A stretch of 7,902 bases of DNA from Neisseriaceae bacterium (GTDB lineage Bacteria > Pseudomonadota > Gammaproteobacteria > Burkholderiales > Neisseriaceae), in the NCBI GenBank assembly GCA_017989485.1, contig JAGNPU010000072.1:1-7902 (forward strand). The letters are read 5' to 3'. The first letter of the stretch is position 1. The number at the start of each line of letters is the position of its first letter. This document shows, piece after piece, positions 1-6,834 of this stretch. The notes beneath the pieces were generated by a model. That model made no database searches and was not told the DNA's origin. It worked only from the letters and a program-made list of their open reading frames with translations. The translations under genes were made by a program, and so were the position numbers.

Positions 1-836
1 TCGGGCAGGTGGGCTTGCACCTTAGAGGTCATCTGCCACACTTGGCCAAAGCGGCTGACCTTAAATTGCTCCGGCACGCTGACGCCGCCGGTGGTGGCGA
101 TGCGACCAAGGTCGTTGCGCAATAAATCCACAATCATGACATTTTCAGCGCGGTTTTTGGGGTCTTGCTGTAGCTCGGCGGCGCGGCCCTCATCTTGGCC
201 GTCATCCAGTATGGGCGCAGTGCCCTTCATGGGTTCGGTGCTGATCAGGCCGCTGTCGTCGATGCGAATGAATAATTCCGGCGATAATGACAATAGCCAT
301 TCGCCCTCGTGTGCCTGATTGGGCAGGTGGGCGACCAGGCCATAGGGCACTGGCTGTTTTTGCCGCAGCTTGTGGTATAGGGTCAGCGGACAGCCATAGG
401 CATCGAATAACAGCCGGGTGGTGTAGTTGATTTGATAGGTTTCGCCACGGCCAATGGCGGCGTGAACCGCCTCGATGTCCTTCAGGTAGGGCGCTTTGGG
501 CGTGTCGTTGCGCAGGTTGAGCAGGCCTGAGGGGTGGGGCGACTGGTTTTGTGCCAGCCAGTGGGCAATGGCGGCCTCGCTGTGCATGTGGGTGCACTTG
601 CCAAACCAGTGCACCGTCATGGGGCTGTTTTGCTCGCCCAGCTGCATTAAGTCCTGCCCAAACTCATAGGGTAAGGCCAAGAAGGCATGTAGGCCTTGAG
701 CCCAGCCTTTTTGGAGCTGCTCGTCTATTTGGTTTAAGTCGGCGGCGTTCACCCATACTTGGCTATGCCATTCGCTGTAAAGGCGGGCGCTGGATTGATG
801 GGCGTCATCAAGGAGGGCAAAAAAAGGCGTCGTCAC
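1..836 (-). CDS. pabB: Aminodeoxychorismate synthase component I (PabB-type chorismate-binding enzyme), 3' end cut by window edge
   Basis: Members of this family convert chorismate plus amide-derived ammonia to 4-amino-4-deoxychorismate, the first step from chorismate to p-aminobenzoate and folate, in the cytoplasm. The frame stays open from a GTG at 834-836 to the left edge (278 codons seen). Visible motifs are GETYQINYTTRL (about residues 131-142), TEPMKGTAPI with the family's active-site lysine at about K204, and ENVMIVDLLRNDLGR (231-245), all typical of the PabB/TrpE/isochorismate synthase fold. The PMKGT and GETYQINYT forms favour PabB over TrpE. The GTG is chosen because an in-frame TAA lies two codons upstream; AAAGAG lies 7 nt before it. 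The lysine comes about 70 residues earlier than in E. coli PabB (K274), so the N-terminal region is short, as I recall for PabB-PabC fusions. The rest of the catalytic domain, and any aminotransferase domain, lie outside the window. Confidence 0.87.
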   Translation of the reverse strand, partial: MTTPFFALLDDAHQSSARLYSEWHSQVWVNAADLNQIDEQLQKGWAQGLHAFLALPYEFGQDLMQLGEQNSPMTVHWFGKCTHMHSEAAIAHWLAQNQSPHPSGLLNLRNDTPKAPYLKDIEAVHAAIGRGETYQINYTTRLLFDAYGCPLTLYHKLRQKQPVPYGLVAHLPNQAHEGEWLLSLSPELFIRIDDSGLISTEPMKGTAPILDDGQDEGRAAELQQDPKNRAENVMIVDLLRNDLGRIATTGGVSVPEQFKVSRFGQVWQMTSKVQAHLP

Positions 837-899
837 GGTTTAGCTCTTTATGAAAGTGGCCAAAATAGCGTTGGTATGGGATTAGGGGCTAGGCGAGGC

Positions 900-905
900 A
901 TTTTA
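900..905 (-). promoter_or_regulatory. Possible -10 element for the pabB-type gene
   Basis: On the minus strand this reads TAAAAT, five of six matches to the sigma70 -10 consensus, about 64 nt upstream of the GTG start. The matching -35 position is poor (TATTCA at 17 nt spacing), so this is only a candidate in the divergent gap. Confidence 0.3.
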
Positions 906-921
906 GCATGTGTATGATTGA

Positions 922-950
922 TTGAATAATAAGTCGGAAGAATTTTAAAG
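922..950 (+). promoter_or_regulatory. Weak candidate promoter for ppk2
   Basis: TTGAAT (922-927) lies 16 nt before TTTAAA (944-949), about 27 nt upstream of the ppk2 ATG. Both hexamers match sigma70 consensus at four of six positions. An alternative -10, TATGAT at 913-918, is better but has no clear -35. The gap is AT-rich, so chance matches are likely. Confidence 0.25.
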
Positions 951-975
951 ACACGTCTAATCCGAGGAGAGCGAC

Positions 976-1821
976 ATGCACGTGAAACAAACTTATAAAA
1001 AAGCGTCGATCGCGACCAAAGAGAAGCTGCTGGCCCAATACCCCTATCGTACTCGTATTCGTAAAAAAGATTATGAAAAAGAGATGGCTATTTTACAAAT
1101 GGAGTTATTAAAGCTGCAAAACTGGGTCAAGGACACCGGGCAAAGGGTGGTGGTGCTGTTTGAAGGCCGCGATGCGGCAGGCAAGGGCGGCACGATTAAG
1201 CGTTTTATGGAACATTTAAACCCGCGTGGTGCCCGCGTGGTGGCGTTGGAAAAGCCCAGTGAGAAAGAGCGGCAGCAGTGGTATTTCCAGCGTTATATTG
1301 CCCAGCTGCCGACGGCGGGGGAAATGGTGTTTTTTGATCGTTCCTGGTATAACCGCGGCGGGGTCGAGCGGGTCATGGGGTTTTGTTCCGACGCCGAGCA
1401 TCAGCTGTTTTTAAAGCAGGCGCCGGTGTTTGAAGAAATGCTGGTGGAAAGCGGCATTTATGTGTTTAAGTTTTGGTTTTCGGTGAGCCAAGAAGAGCAA
1501 AAAAAACGCTTCCAGGCGCGTAAGGATGACCCTTTGAAGTATTGGAAGCTGTCGGCCATCGACATTCAGTCCTTAGACTTATGGGACGACTACACTTCGG
1601 CCAAATACGTGATGTTTGCCCATACCCACACCCATCAGGCACCGTGGTTGGTGATTAAATCCGATGACAAAAAGCGGGCGCGTTTAAACTGTATTCGGTA
1701 TTTTTTGAATGCCTTGCCCTATCCGGACAAGCACTGGTTGGTGAGTGCCGGGCTAGAAGAGGAAATTGTGGCGATGCCGGAGCTGTTGGATGGTCATGGC
1801 TTTTTACGGGCGGTGGGGTAG
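976..1821 (+). CDS. ppk2: Polyphosphate kinase 2 (PPK2 family)
   Basis: PPK2 enzymes transfer phosphate between polyphosphate and nucleotides, usually favouring nucleotide phosphorylation using polyphosphate, in the cytoplasm. The 281-residue protein is a complete single-domain PPK2. The Walker A loop is FEGRDAAGKGGT at residues 62-73 (K70), the Walker B-like motif is VFFDRSWYNR at 118-127 (D121, R122), and the lid region QKKRFQARKDDPLKYWKLS spans about 175-193 with its row of basic residues. A YVMFAHTHTHQAPWLVI segment (about 211-227) is also typical of the family. Length and single-domain layout suit class I PPK2, but subclass and nucleotide preference cannot be settled by eye. The ATG is supported by GAGGAGA at 964-970, 5 nt upstream. 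The gene is divergent from pabB and convergent with rplS, ending just before a shared terminator, so it is probably monocistronic. Confidence 0.95.
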   Translation: MHVKQTYKKASIATKEKLLAQYPYRTRIRKKDYEKEMAILQMELLKLQNWVKDTGQRVVVLFEGRDAAGKGGTIKRFMEHLNPRGARVVALEKPSEKERQQWYFQRYIAQLPTAGEMVFFDRSWYNRGGVERVMGFCSDAEHQLFLKQAPVFEEMLVESGIYVFKFWFSVSQEEQKKRFQARKDDPLKYWKLSAIDIQSLDLWDDYTSAKYVMFAHTHTHQAPWLVIKSDDKKRARLNCIRYFLNALPYPDKHWLVSAGLEEEIVAMPELLDGHGFLRAVG

Positions 1822-1852
1822 GCATCAGGCATGCTGGCCCTTTGCGCCAGGC

Positions 1853-1887
1853 AAAAGAAAAACCACCGCAAGCGGTGGTTTCTTTTT
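1853..1887. terminator. Bidirectional intrinsic terminator between ppk2 and rplS
   Basis: A 9-bp stem (AAACCACCG at 1860-1868 pairing with CGGTGGTTT at 1873-1881) has a 4-base CAAG loop. It is followed on the plus strand by TCTTTTTAT and flanked on the left by AAAAG, which becomes a T-rich tract on the minus strand. It lies 38 bp after the ppk2 stop and 21 bp after the rplS stop, so one hairpin can end transcription from both sides. Confidence 0.88.
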
Positions 1888-1902
1888 ATCTGTTGGTCAA
1901 AC

Positions 1903-2280
1903 TTAAGCTTTTTTGGCCACGCGACGTGCAGGCAATTTTTCTTTAATACGTGCAGCTTTACCAGTACGGCCACGCAAGTAGTACAACTTAGCGCGACGAA
2001 CCGCACCGCGGCGTTTTACTTCAACGCTGGCTACAGTAGGGGCGTACAGTTGGAACGTACGTTCAACGCCTTCGCCATTAGAAATTTTACGAACGATGAA
2101 AGAGCTGTTCAAGCCACGGTTACGGCGAGCAATCACCACACCTTCGTAAGCCTGTAGACGTTCACGAGTACCCTCTTTTACTTTCACTTGAACCACAACG
2201 GTGTCGCCGGGTGCAAATGTAGGGATGTTCTTGTTCAAGCGAGCCATTTCTTCTTGCTCTAATAATTGGATTAAATCCAT
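1903..2280 (-). CDS. rplS: 50S ribosomal protein L19
   Basis: L19 is a large-subunit protein located at the interface with the 30S subunit. The 125-residue protein matches the family over its whole length: an N-terminal helix rich in Leu and Glu, the [20 protein letters not shown] segment (about 22-41), the [20 protein letters not shown] core (about 46-65), the [19 protein letters not shown] motif (about 87-105) and a basic tail ending RRVAKKA. A strong Shine-Dalgarno AGGAG (minus strand, 2289-2293) lies 8 nt before the ATG. It is the last gene of the rpsP operon, 14 nt after trmD, and is followed by the bidirectional hairpin. Confidence 0.98.
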   Translation of the reverse strand: MDLIQLLEQEEMARLNKNIPTFAPGDTVVVQVKVKEGTRERLQAYEGVVIARRNRGLNSSFIVRKISNGEGVERTFQLYAPTVASVEVKRRGAVRRAKLYYLRGRTGKAARIKEKLPARRVAKKA

Positions 2281-2294
2281 GGATACTGCTCCTA

Positions 2295-3044
2295 TTATTG
2301 GCTATCTTGTTCCTCTAGGCATGACGCCAAGAGACCAGATTCCTGTTTTGTTAAGTGTCGATCGCTGAGTAACTCAGGTCGACGGTTTAAAGTGCGCGAC
2401 AACGACTGTTTGAGTCGCCATTGTGCAATGAGGGCATGATTCCCAGAGCGTAACACTTCGGGTACTGCTACCCCATTAAAAACATTGGGCCTAGTGTAAT
2501 GTGGGCAATCTAAGAGGCCGTTGGCAAAAGAATCTTGCTGTGCCGATTGCTCATCGCCTAAAACACCCTCTTTTAAGCGCAGTACTGCGTCCATCAGCAT
2601 CATGGCGGGCAATTCGCCGCCGGACACCACGAAGTCGCCTATGGTTATTTCTTCATCAACATAGTGTTCAATCACACGTTCGTCGACGCCTTCATAACGA
2701 CCACACAGTAAAATCAGGCCTTCTTCTTGTGCCAGGCTTGCGACCTTGGCATGGGTTAAAGGCTGGCCCTGTGGGCTTAAATAGATGACTTTGGCTTCTT
2801 TTGCACCTTGGTGTTGCGACTTTGCGTGTTCAATGGCTTTGCCTAAAGGCTCGGCCATCATCACCATACCTGGGCCACCCCCAAAAGGGCGATCGTCAAT
2901 ATAGCCTTGGGCATTGTCGGCAAACTGCCGTGGGTTAATGGCGTGAAACTGCCATATGCCTTCTTTCAGTGCGCGAGAAGTCACGCCGTACTCGGTTACA
3001 CCGCAAAACATTTCCGGGAAAATGCTGATGGTTTGAATATGCAT
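2295..3044 (-). CDS. trmD: tRNA (guanine-N1)-methyltransferase TrmD
   Basis: TrmD uses S-adenosylmethionine to methylate N1 of G37 next to the anticodon of several tRNAs, which prevents +1 frameshifting. The 249-residue protein is full length. Residues at the trefoil-knot cofactor site are visible: YLSPQGQPL (88-96), [11 protein letters not shown] (114-124) and [14 protein letters not shown] (135-148). R156 and D171 correspond to the family's catalytic Arg154 and Asp169. The C-terminal tRNA-binding domain carries [10 protein letters not shown] and [18 protein letters not shown]. Its ATG shares one base with the rimM stop (TGATG at the junction), and only a weak GGA lies upstream, so its translation is probably coupled to rimM. 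Confidence 0.98.
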   Translation of the reverse strand: MHIQTISIFPEMFCGVTEYGVTSRALKEGIWQFHAINPRQFADNAQGYIDDRPFGGGPGMVMMAEPLGKAIEHAKSQHQGAKEAKVIYLSPQGQPLTHAKVASLAQEEGLILLCGRYEGVDERVIEHYVDEEITIGDFVVSGGELPAMMLMDAVLRLKEGVLGDEQSAQQDSFANGLLDCPHYTRPNVFNGVAVPEVLRSGNHALIAQWRLKQSLSRTLNRRPELLSDRHLTKQESGLLASCLEEQDSQ

Positions 3045-3550
3045 CAGTAATCCAAATCCCAGTCCACAAGTATGGTTTGTTCTGCCAGTTTGACATCCAG
3101 AACGTAGGCTGAAACAAAAGGAATCAACACTTGGCCCTGGTCACCTTTGAGCACCAATACATCATTGGCACCGGTTTGCATTAGGTTGGTGACGGTGCCT
3201 AACACAACTTGTTCTTGGTTGACGACACTCAGACCAATTAAATCCGTCCAGTAGTATTCGTCTTCTTCCGTCGGGGCAAATGCGCTGCGAGGCACAAAAA
3301 TGGTATAGCCTTTGAGGGCTTCTGCCTGATCTCTGTCCTCAACACCGACCAGCTTAACCTGTAGTTCGGTACCGGCCATTTTGCCTGCTTCAACCGTGAC
3401 GTTTTTAGTCACACCGTCTTTTTCCAGCTGCCATGTTTCATAATCCAACAGGCTGTCTGAATATTCGGTGCTGGTTGAAATTTTTAACCAACCTCGGACG
3501 CCAAAAACACCTCGGACAAAGCCCATGCTAACGAGTTGTTCGTTTGACAT
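3044..3550 (-). CDS. rimM: Ribosome maturation factor RimM
   Basis: RimM binds the 30S head, including S19, and helps assemble the 3' domain of 16S rRNA. The 168-residue protein has the N-terminal RimM beta-barrel (about 5-90; [18 protein letters not shown] at 7-24) and a C-terminal PRC-barrel (about 97-168). The [10 protein letters not shown] motif at 98-107 and GANDVLVL at 127-134 are family hallmarks. The Shine-Dalgarno is modest: AAAGG about 11 nt before the ATG, much weaker than those of rpsP and rplS. A 40-nt gap separates it from rpsP, and its stop overlaps the trmD start by one base. Confidence 0.97.
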   Translation of the reverse strand: MSNEQLVSMGFVRGVFGVRGWLKISTSTEYSDSLLDYETWQLEKDGVTKNVTVEAGKMAGTELQVKLVGVEDRDQAEALKGYTIFVPRSAFAPTEEDEYYWTDLIGLSVVNQEQVVLGTVTNLMQTGANDVLVLKGDQGQVLIPFVSAYVLDVKLAEQTILVDWDLDY

Positions 3551-3568
3551 TGTTGTATTTGCCTTTGG

Positions 3569-3580
3569 TTAATGCATTAA
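3569..3580. repeat. 12-bp perfect palindrome in the rpsP-rimM gap
   Basis: TTAATGCATTAA reads the same on both strands and sits in the 40-nt gap between rpsP and rimM, 19 nt upstream of the rimM start. It is AT-rich and would make only a weak RNA hairpin without a proper loop. No function can be assigned; chance is a fair explanation. Confidence 0.4.
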
Positions 3581-3590
3581 ACGGGAAAAA

Positions 3591-3839
3591 TTAAGCCGCA
3601 ATTTTTTCTTGTTTAACTAGTTTTGCAACGGTGTCGCTCATTTGTGCGCCTTGTTTGATCCAGTGGTTCAAACGATCGGCAGCCAAACGGACGCGTTCTT
3701 GTTTTTCATTGGCAACTGGGTTGTAAAAGCCTAGGCGTTCAATGAAACGACCATCGCGTGAGCTGCGAGAATCGGTTACTACGATGTTGTAAAATGGACG
3801 GTGTTTAGAGCCGCCACGTGATAAACGAATCACAACCAT
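3591..3839 (-). CDS. rpsP: 30S ribosomal protein S16
   Basis: S16 binds 16S rRNA early in 30S assembly. The 82-residue protein matches the family end to end: [20 protein letters not shown] at the N-terminus, then [20 protein letters not shown] (21-40) and the [20 protein letters not shown] segment (about 51-70). It closely resembles the Neisseria protein as I recall it. A good Shine-Dalgarno, AAGGAT (minus strand, 3847-3852), lies 7 nt before the ATG. It is the first gene of the rpsP-rimM-trmD-rplS operon. Confidence 0.98.
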   Translation of the reverse strand: MVVIRLSRGGSKHRPFYNIVVTDSRSSRDGRFIERLGFYNPVANEKQERVRLAADRLNHWIKQGAQMSDTVAKLVKQEKIAA

Positions 3840-3877
3840 TAGTCATATCCTTATAGTTCGATAACAGAAAACCGTTG

Positions 3878-3907
3878 ATTTTAGGTCGAATAGACCCTAG
3901 TGCGCAA
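3878..3907 (-). promoter_or_regulatory. Candidate promoter of the rpsP-rimM-trmD-rplS operon
   Basis: On the minus strand TTGCGC (3902-3907) is followed after 18 nt by TAAAAT (3878-3883), a five-of-six match to the -10 consensus. It lies within the 81-bp gap after the Pat-like gene and would give a leader of roughly 30 nt before rpsP. The -35 matches only three of six positions, so confidence is moderate. Confidence 0.45.
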
Positions 3908-3920
3908 GTCTTTCTTGTGT

Positions 3921-6629
3921 TTACTTTGATTTCGTTGTGCTTTTTGTGTCTATTAGTGGTTTTTCAACCAGGCAAATGCTGCTGTCCTCGGGGTCTTTGC
4001 TGACGCTAAAGCCCAGTTTTCGCGTCAGTTTTTGCATGCCGGTATTGGCGGTGAGAATCTCGCCGCGCATCACGCTCAGGCCCTGATCTTTGGCGGCGCT
4101 AAAGAGTAGGTTCATCAATAAAGTGCCTATGCCTTTGTTCTGCCAGTCGTCGGCCACCGACATGCCAAACTCACACGCTTCAAAGTCAGGATCGGTGACG
4201 TAGCGCACAATGCCCAGCATTTCTGGGCCTTTTTTGGTTTCACGAATCATCACCAAGGCCATTTCTCTGTCGTAGTCTAGCTGGGTAAAGCGCACCAGCA
4301 CGTTTTGTGACAGCTGCTTGATGCTGGACATGAAGCGGTTGTAACGGCTTTCTTCCGACATGTTGCGCACAAAGGCCTGTAAGGCTTCGGCGTCTTCTGG
4401 GCGGGACGGTCGGATGACGACTTCGGTGCCGTCCTTGAGCGTGGCCTGGGTTTCTAGGTTGCTTGGATAGGGCATGATGGCCATGTGGCTGTAGCGCTGG
4501 ATGGTGGGCAGGGTTTTTTGCAGCACCACGCGGGCGTCTAGGGCGATGGCGCCCTTGTCATCAATCAGGAGGGGGTCGATTTCCAACTCCAAAATGTCGG
4601 GCAGCTCGCACACCATCTCCGACACCCGCAGCAGCACGTCCTTGAGCGCGGCATAATGAACCGGGGGCATGTGCTGAAAGGCGCCCAACATCTTGCCGAT
4701 GCGGGTTCGGCCAATCATGTCGTCGATCAAGACTTCGTTCAGAGGGGGCAGGGCCAAAGCCGTATCCTGCTGGATTTCGGCGGTGACGCCACCGGCACCA
4801 AAGGTGATGACGGGGCCAAAAATAAGGTCTTGGGTCACGCCGATCATGATTTCTCGGGCATTGCGTTTGTTCAACATCGGCTGCACGCTGATGCCATTAA
4901 TCCGCGCCTTGGGCTTGGCCGCCAGGGCTCTGGCGGTAATGGCCTGATAGGCTTCTTGCAGGTTGGCGTCGTTGGTCACGTTTAATTCCACGCCGCCGAT
5001 GTCGGACTTGTGGAAAAAGTCGGAGGAGTCGATTTTCAACACCACCGGATAGCCCATTTTATTGGCCATCTCTATGGCTTCTGCTTCGGACTCGGCCAAA
5101 AAGGTTTCGTTGGTGGGGATGTGGAAGGCTTGCAGCAAGGCCTTAGACAAATGCTCGGGCATGACCTTGTTCTTGGCCTTTTTGCCCTGGGTCAGGAGTT
5201 TTTGGGCGGCCTTGAGGTCGGGCTTGGCCCGGTTCTCGGCAATTGGGCTAGGGGTTTGCAGCAACAATAATTGGTTTTGGTGGAAGGCGGCGAGGTTTTT
5301 GAACACCGCAATGGCGTGCTCGGGTGCGCCAAAGTGCATGCAGCGCGCCTGGGTGAAGAGGGCTCGGCTTTCCTTAACCTTGGCGTCGCCTAACCACGAC
5401 ATCAACAAAGGCTTGGTGGTTTCTTGCTGTAGGCTCACCATCATTTGCGCCGTGGTTAAGTGGTCTGTGCCCATTTGCGGGGTGAACAGCACCACCACGC
5501 CGTCGACCTGATCATCGTCCAGGCACAGTTTGACGGCGGTTCTAAAGCGCAGCGGGCTGGCGTCGCCTAAAATGTCGACGGGGTTGTTGCGCGACCAGTT
5601 AGGCGGCAGCAGCGCATTCAGAGACGCAATGGTGTCAGGGCTGAGCTGGGCCAGCTCGACGTCAGAGGCGCGGGCATTGTCGGCGGCCAAAACGCCTAGG
5701 CCGATGCCGTTGCAGACGATGGCCAGGCGGCGGCCTTTGGCCCGATAGTTGGCGGCCAATACCTTGACCGCGGTGAAAATTTGGGAAATGGTGTCGACCC
5801 GCAGGGCGCCGGCACGGGCCAGCACGCTGTCGAACACGTCTGAGCTTTTGATGATTTGGCTGGCGTGGGTCAGGCCTTGAACGTCGTCTTCAAAGCGGCC
5901 AGACTTGATCACCACCACCGGTTTGGCGCGGGTGGCGGCTTTGAGGGCGCTCCAAAAGCGGCGGCCCACGCGCACATGATGGATGTGCAGCAAAATCGCC
6001 TGGGTGGAGCGGTCGTTGACCAAGAAGTCGAGGATTTCCCCAAAGTCGATGTCAAAGGCCACTTCGCCCATGGGGATGACGGCGGAAAAGCCTACTTCTT
6101 TGCTGTCGGCCCAGTCGAGCATGGCGGTACACAGGGCGCTGGATTGGCTGACCAAGGCCAGGTTGCCCGGTCGGACTTTGCCGGCGTAAGAGCTGGCATT
6201 AAAGCCCAGTACCGGCCGCATCAGGCCCAGTAGGCTGGGGCCTAAGATGCGGATGCCTTTTTCTTTGGCCAAGGTCATGGCGGCGTCGAGGTGTTTTTGG
6301 TCTTCGGCAGTGGCGTCGCTGAGGTCTTTGCCCAGTAAAATAAACGGAATGCCTTTGTTGGCACAGTCTTGGACGACTTTCACAAAAGAGGGGGCGGGGG
6401 TCAGGACGATGGCCAGGTCAATGTCGACCTTGAGTTTGCTGACGCTGTTGACGGTGGGCAAGCCGCCGACAAAGCGATGTTTGATGTTGACCGGATACAG
6501 CTTGCCTTTGAATTCGCTGCTGAGCAGGTTGGCAAACACGGTTTGGCCCAGGGATTGTGGGCGGTCACTGGCGCCGATGACGGCCACATGATTGGGACAA
6601 ATTAAAGGGGTTAAGTAATGGGGTTTCAT
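3921..6629 (-). CDS. Pat/PatZ-type protein: acetyl-CoA synthetase (NDP-forming)-like half fused to GNAT acetyltransferase
   Basis: Proteins with this layout (Salmonella Pat, E. coli PatZ/YfiQ) acetylate lysines of cytoplasmic proteins using acetyl-CoA; acetyl-CoA synthetase is the best-known target. Domains in order over 902 residues: CoA-binding Rossmann domain (about 8-135, VAVIGASDRPQSLG at 15-28); succinyl-CoA-ligase-like flavodoxin domains (about 155-290 and 300-460); ATP-grasp domain (about 485-705, with HKSDIGGVELNV from H540); GNAT domain (about 730-890). The GNAT acetyl-CoA loop is DWQNKGIGTLLM (828-839), and E820 in EACEFGMSV aligns by eye with the catalytic Glu809 of Salmonella Pat. 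H255 sits where the NDP-forming synthetases carry their phosphohistidine (E. coli PatZ has Asn there, from memory). AGGA (minus strand, 6639-6642) lies 9 nt before the ATG. The C-terminus is Lys/Thr/Ser-rich. No strong promoter was found upstream, and no clear terminator downstream. Confidence 0.93.
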   Translation of the reverse strand: MKPHYLTPLICPNHVAVIGASDRPQSLGQTVFANLLSSEFKGKLYPVNIKHRFVGGLPTVNSVSKLKVDIDLAIVLTPAPSFVKVVQDCANKGIPFILLGKDLSDATAEDQKHLDAAMTLAKEKGIRILGPSLLGLMRPVLGFNASSYAGKVRPGNLALVSQSSALCTAMLDWADSKEVGFSAVIPMGEVAFDIDFGEILDFLVNDRSTQAILLHIHHVRVGRRFWSALKAATRAKPVVVIKSGRFEDDVQGLTHASQIIKSSDVFDSVLARAGALRVDTISQIFTAVKVLAANYRAKGRRLAIVCNGIGLGVLAADNARASDVELAQLSPDTIASLNALLPPNWSRNNPVDILGDASPLRFRTAVKLCLDDDQVDGVVVLFTPQMGTDHLTTAQMMVSLQQETTKPLLMSWLGDAKVKESRALFTQARCMHFGAPEHAIAVFKNLAAFHQNQLLLLQTPSPIAENRAKPDLKAAQKLLTQGKKAKNKVMPEHLSKALLQAFHIPTNETFLAESEAEAIEMANKMGYPVVLKIDSSDFFHKSDIGGVELNVTNDANLQEAYQAITARALAAKPKARINGISVQPMLNKRNAREIMIGVTQDLIFGPVITFGAGGVTAEIQQDTALALPPLNEVLIDDMIGRTRIGKMLGAFQHMPPVHYAALKDVLLRVSEMVCELPDILELEIDPLLIDDKGAIALDARVVLQKTLPTIQRYSHMAIMPYPSNLETQATLKDGTEVVIRPSRPEDAEALQAFVRNMSEESRYNRFMSSIKQLSQNVLVRFTQLDYDREMALVMIRETKKGPEMLGIVRYVTDPDFEACEFGMSVADDWQNKGIGTLLMNLLFSAAKDQGLSVMRGEILTANTGMQKLTRKLGFSVSKDPEDSSICLVEKPLIDTKSTTKSK

Positions 6630-6739
6630 TGCTTAGATTCCTAATCCAGTAAAAACAAAGGCCTGCCTATGCCGATAAGCGACCAGCCAATAGTCATGAT
6701 AAACGATTCAGGTGGTCGAAGGTAAATAAAAGTAAGGGG

Positions 6740-6769
6740 TTGAGTCAGACTTTCGTTCGTCGTTATACT
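6740..6769 (+). promoter_or_regulatory. Probable sigma70-type promoter for the yfeH-like gene
   Basis: TTGAGT (6740-6745) and TATACT (6764-6769) are separated by 18 nt, with four and five of six consensus matches. Transcription would begin near 6776, giving a leader of about 59 nt before the ATG at 6835. This is the best promoter match in the window. Confidence 0.6.
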
Positions 6770-6822
6770 GTGACACAAGTGCCGACCAACAGGCATTAAG
6801 CCAATGTGTGGCAGAACCCATT

Positions 6823-6828
6823 AAAAGG
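6823..6828 (+). promoter_or_regulatory. Ribosome binding site that fixes the yfeH-like start at 6835
   Basis: AAAAGG lies 6 nt before ATG 6835-6837. It would fall inside the coding region if the in-frame GTG at 6808 were used, and is too close to serve the in-frame ATG at 6829. Translation therefore most likely starts at 6835. Confidence 0.7.
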
Positions 6829-6834
6829 ATGAAC

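Noticed and set aside
481..490. TTCAGGTAGG here and TTCAGGTGG at 6707-6715, partly resembling Neisseriaceae DNA uptake sequence dialects
   Set aside because: Only two non-identical partial matches, one of them inside pabB coding sequence; no full GCCGTCTGAA-type or other complete uptake motif was seen.
202..597. 131-codon minus-strand frame overlapping the left-edge gene
   Set aside because: It lies in a different frame within the pabB-type coding region, which carries unmistakable motifs; low-complexity Arg/Pro/Ala content marks it as a shadow.
1831..2157. 108-codon plus-strand frame across the terminator and rplS
   Set aside because: It is antisense to L19 and begins in the intergenic region; no domain recognised.
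3872..3895. Possible terminator hairpin (GGTC/GACC) after the Pat-like gene
   Set aside because: The stem is only 4-5 bp and is followed by AAAATC rather than a T-tract on the minus strand; better explained as part of the promoter region.
4656..6605. Several plus-strand open frames of 70-150 codons opposite the Pat-like gene
   Set aside because: They are antisense shadows of a GC-rich, well-recognised 902-codon gene; none shows a familiar domain and none has independent support.
6630..6720. Search for a promoter of the Pat-like gene
   Set aside because: TATCAT and TTGGCT-like hexamers occur on the minus strand but no pair has acceptable spacing and match, so none is annotated.
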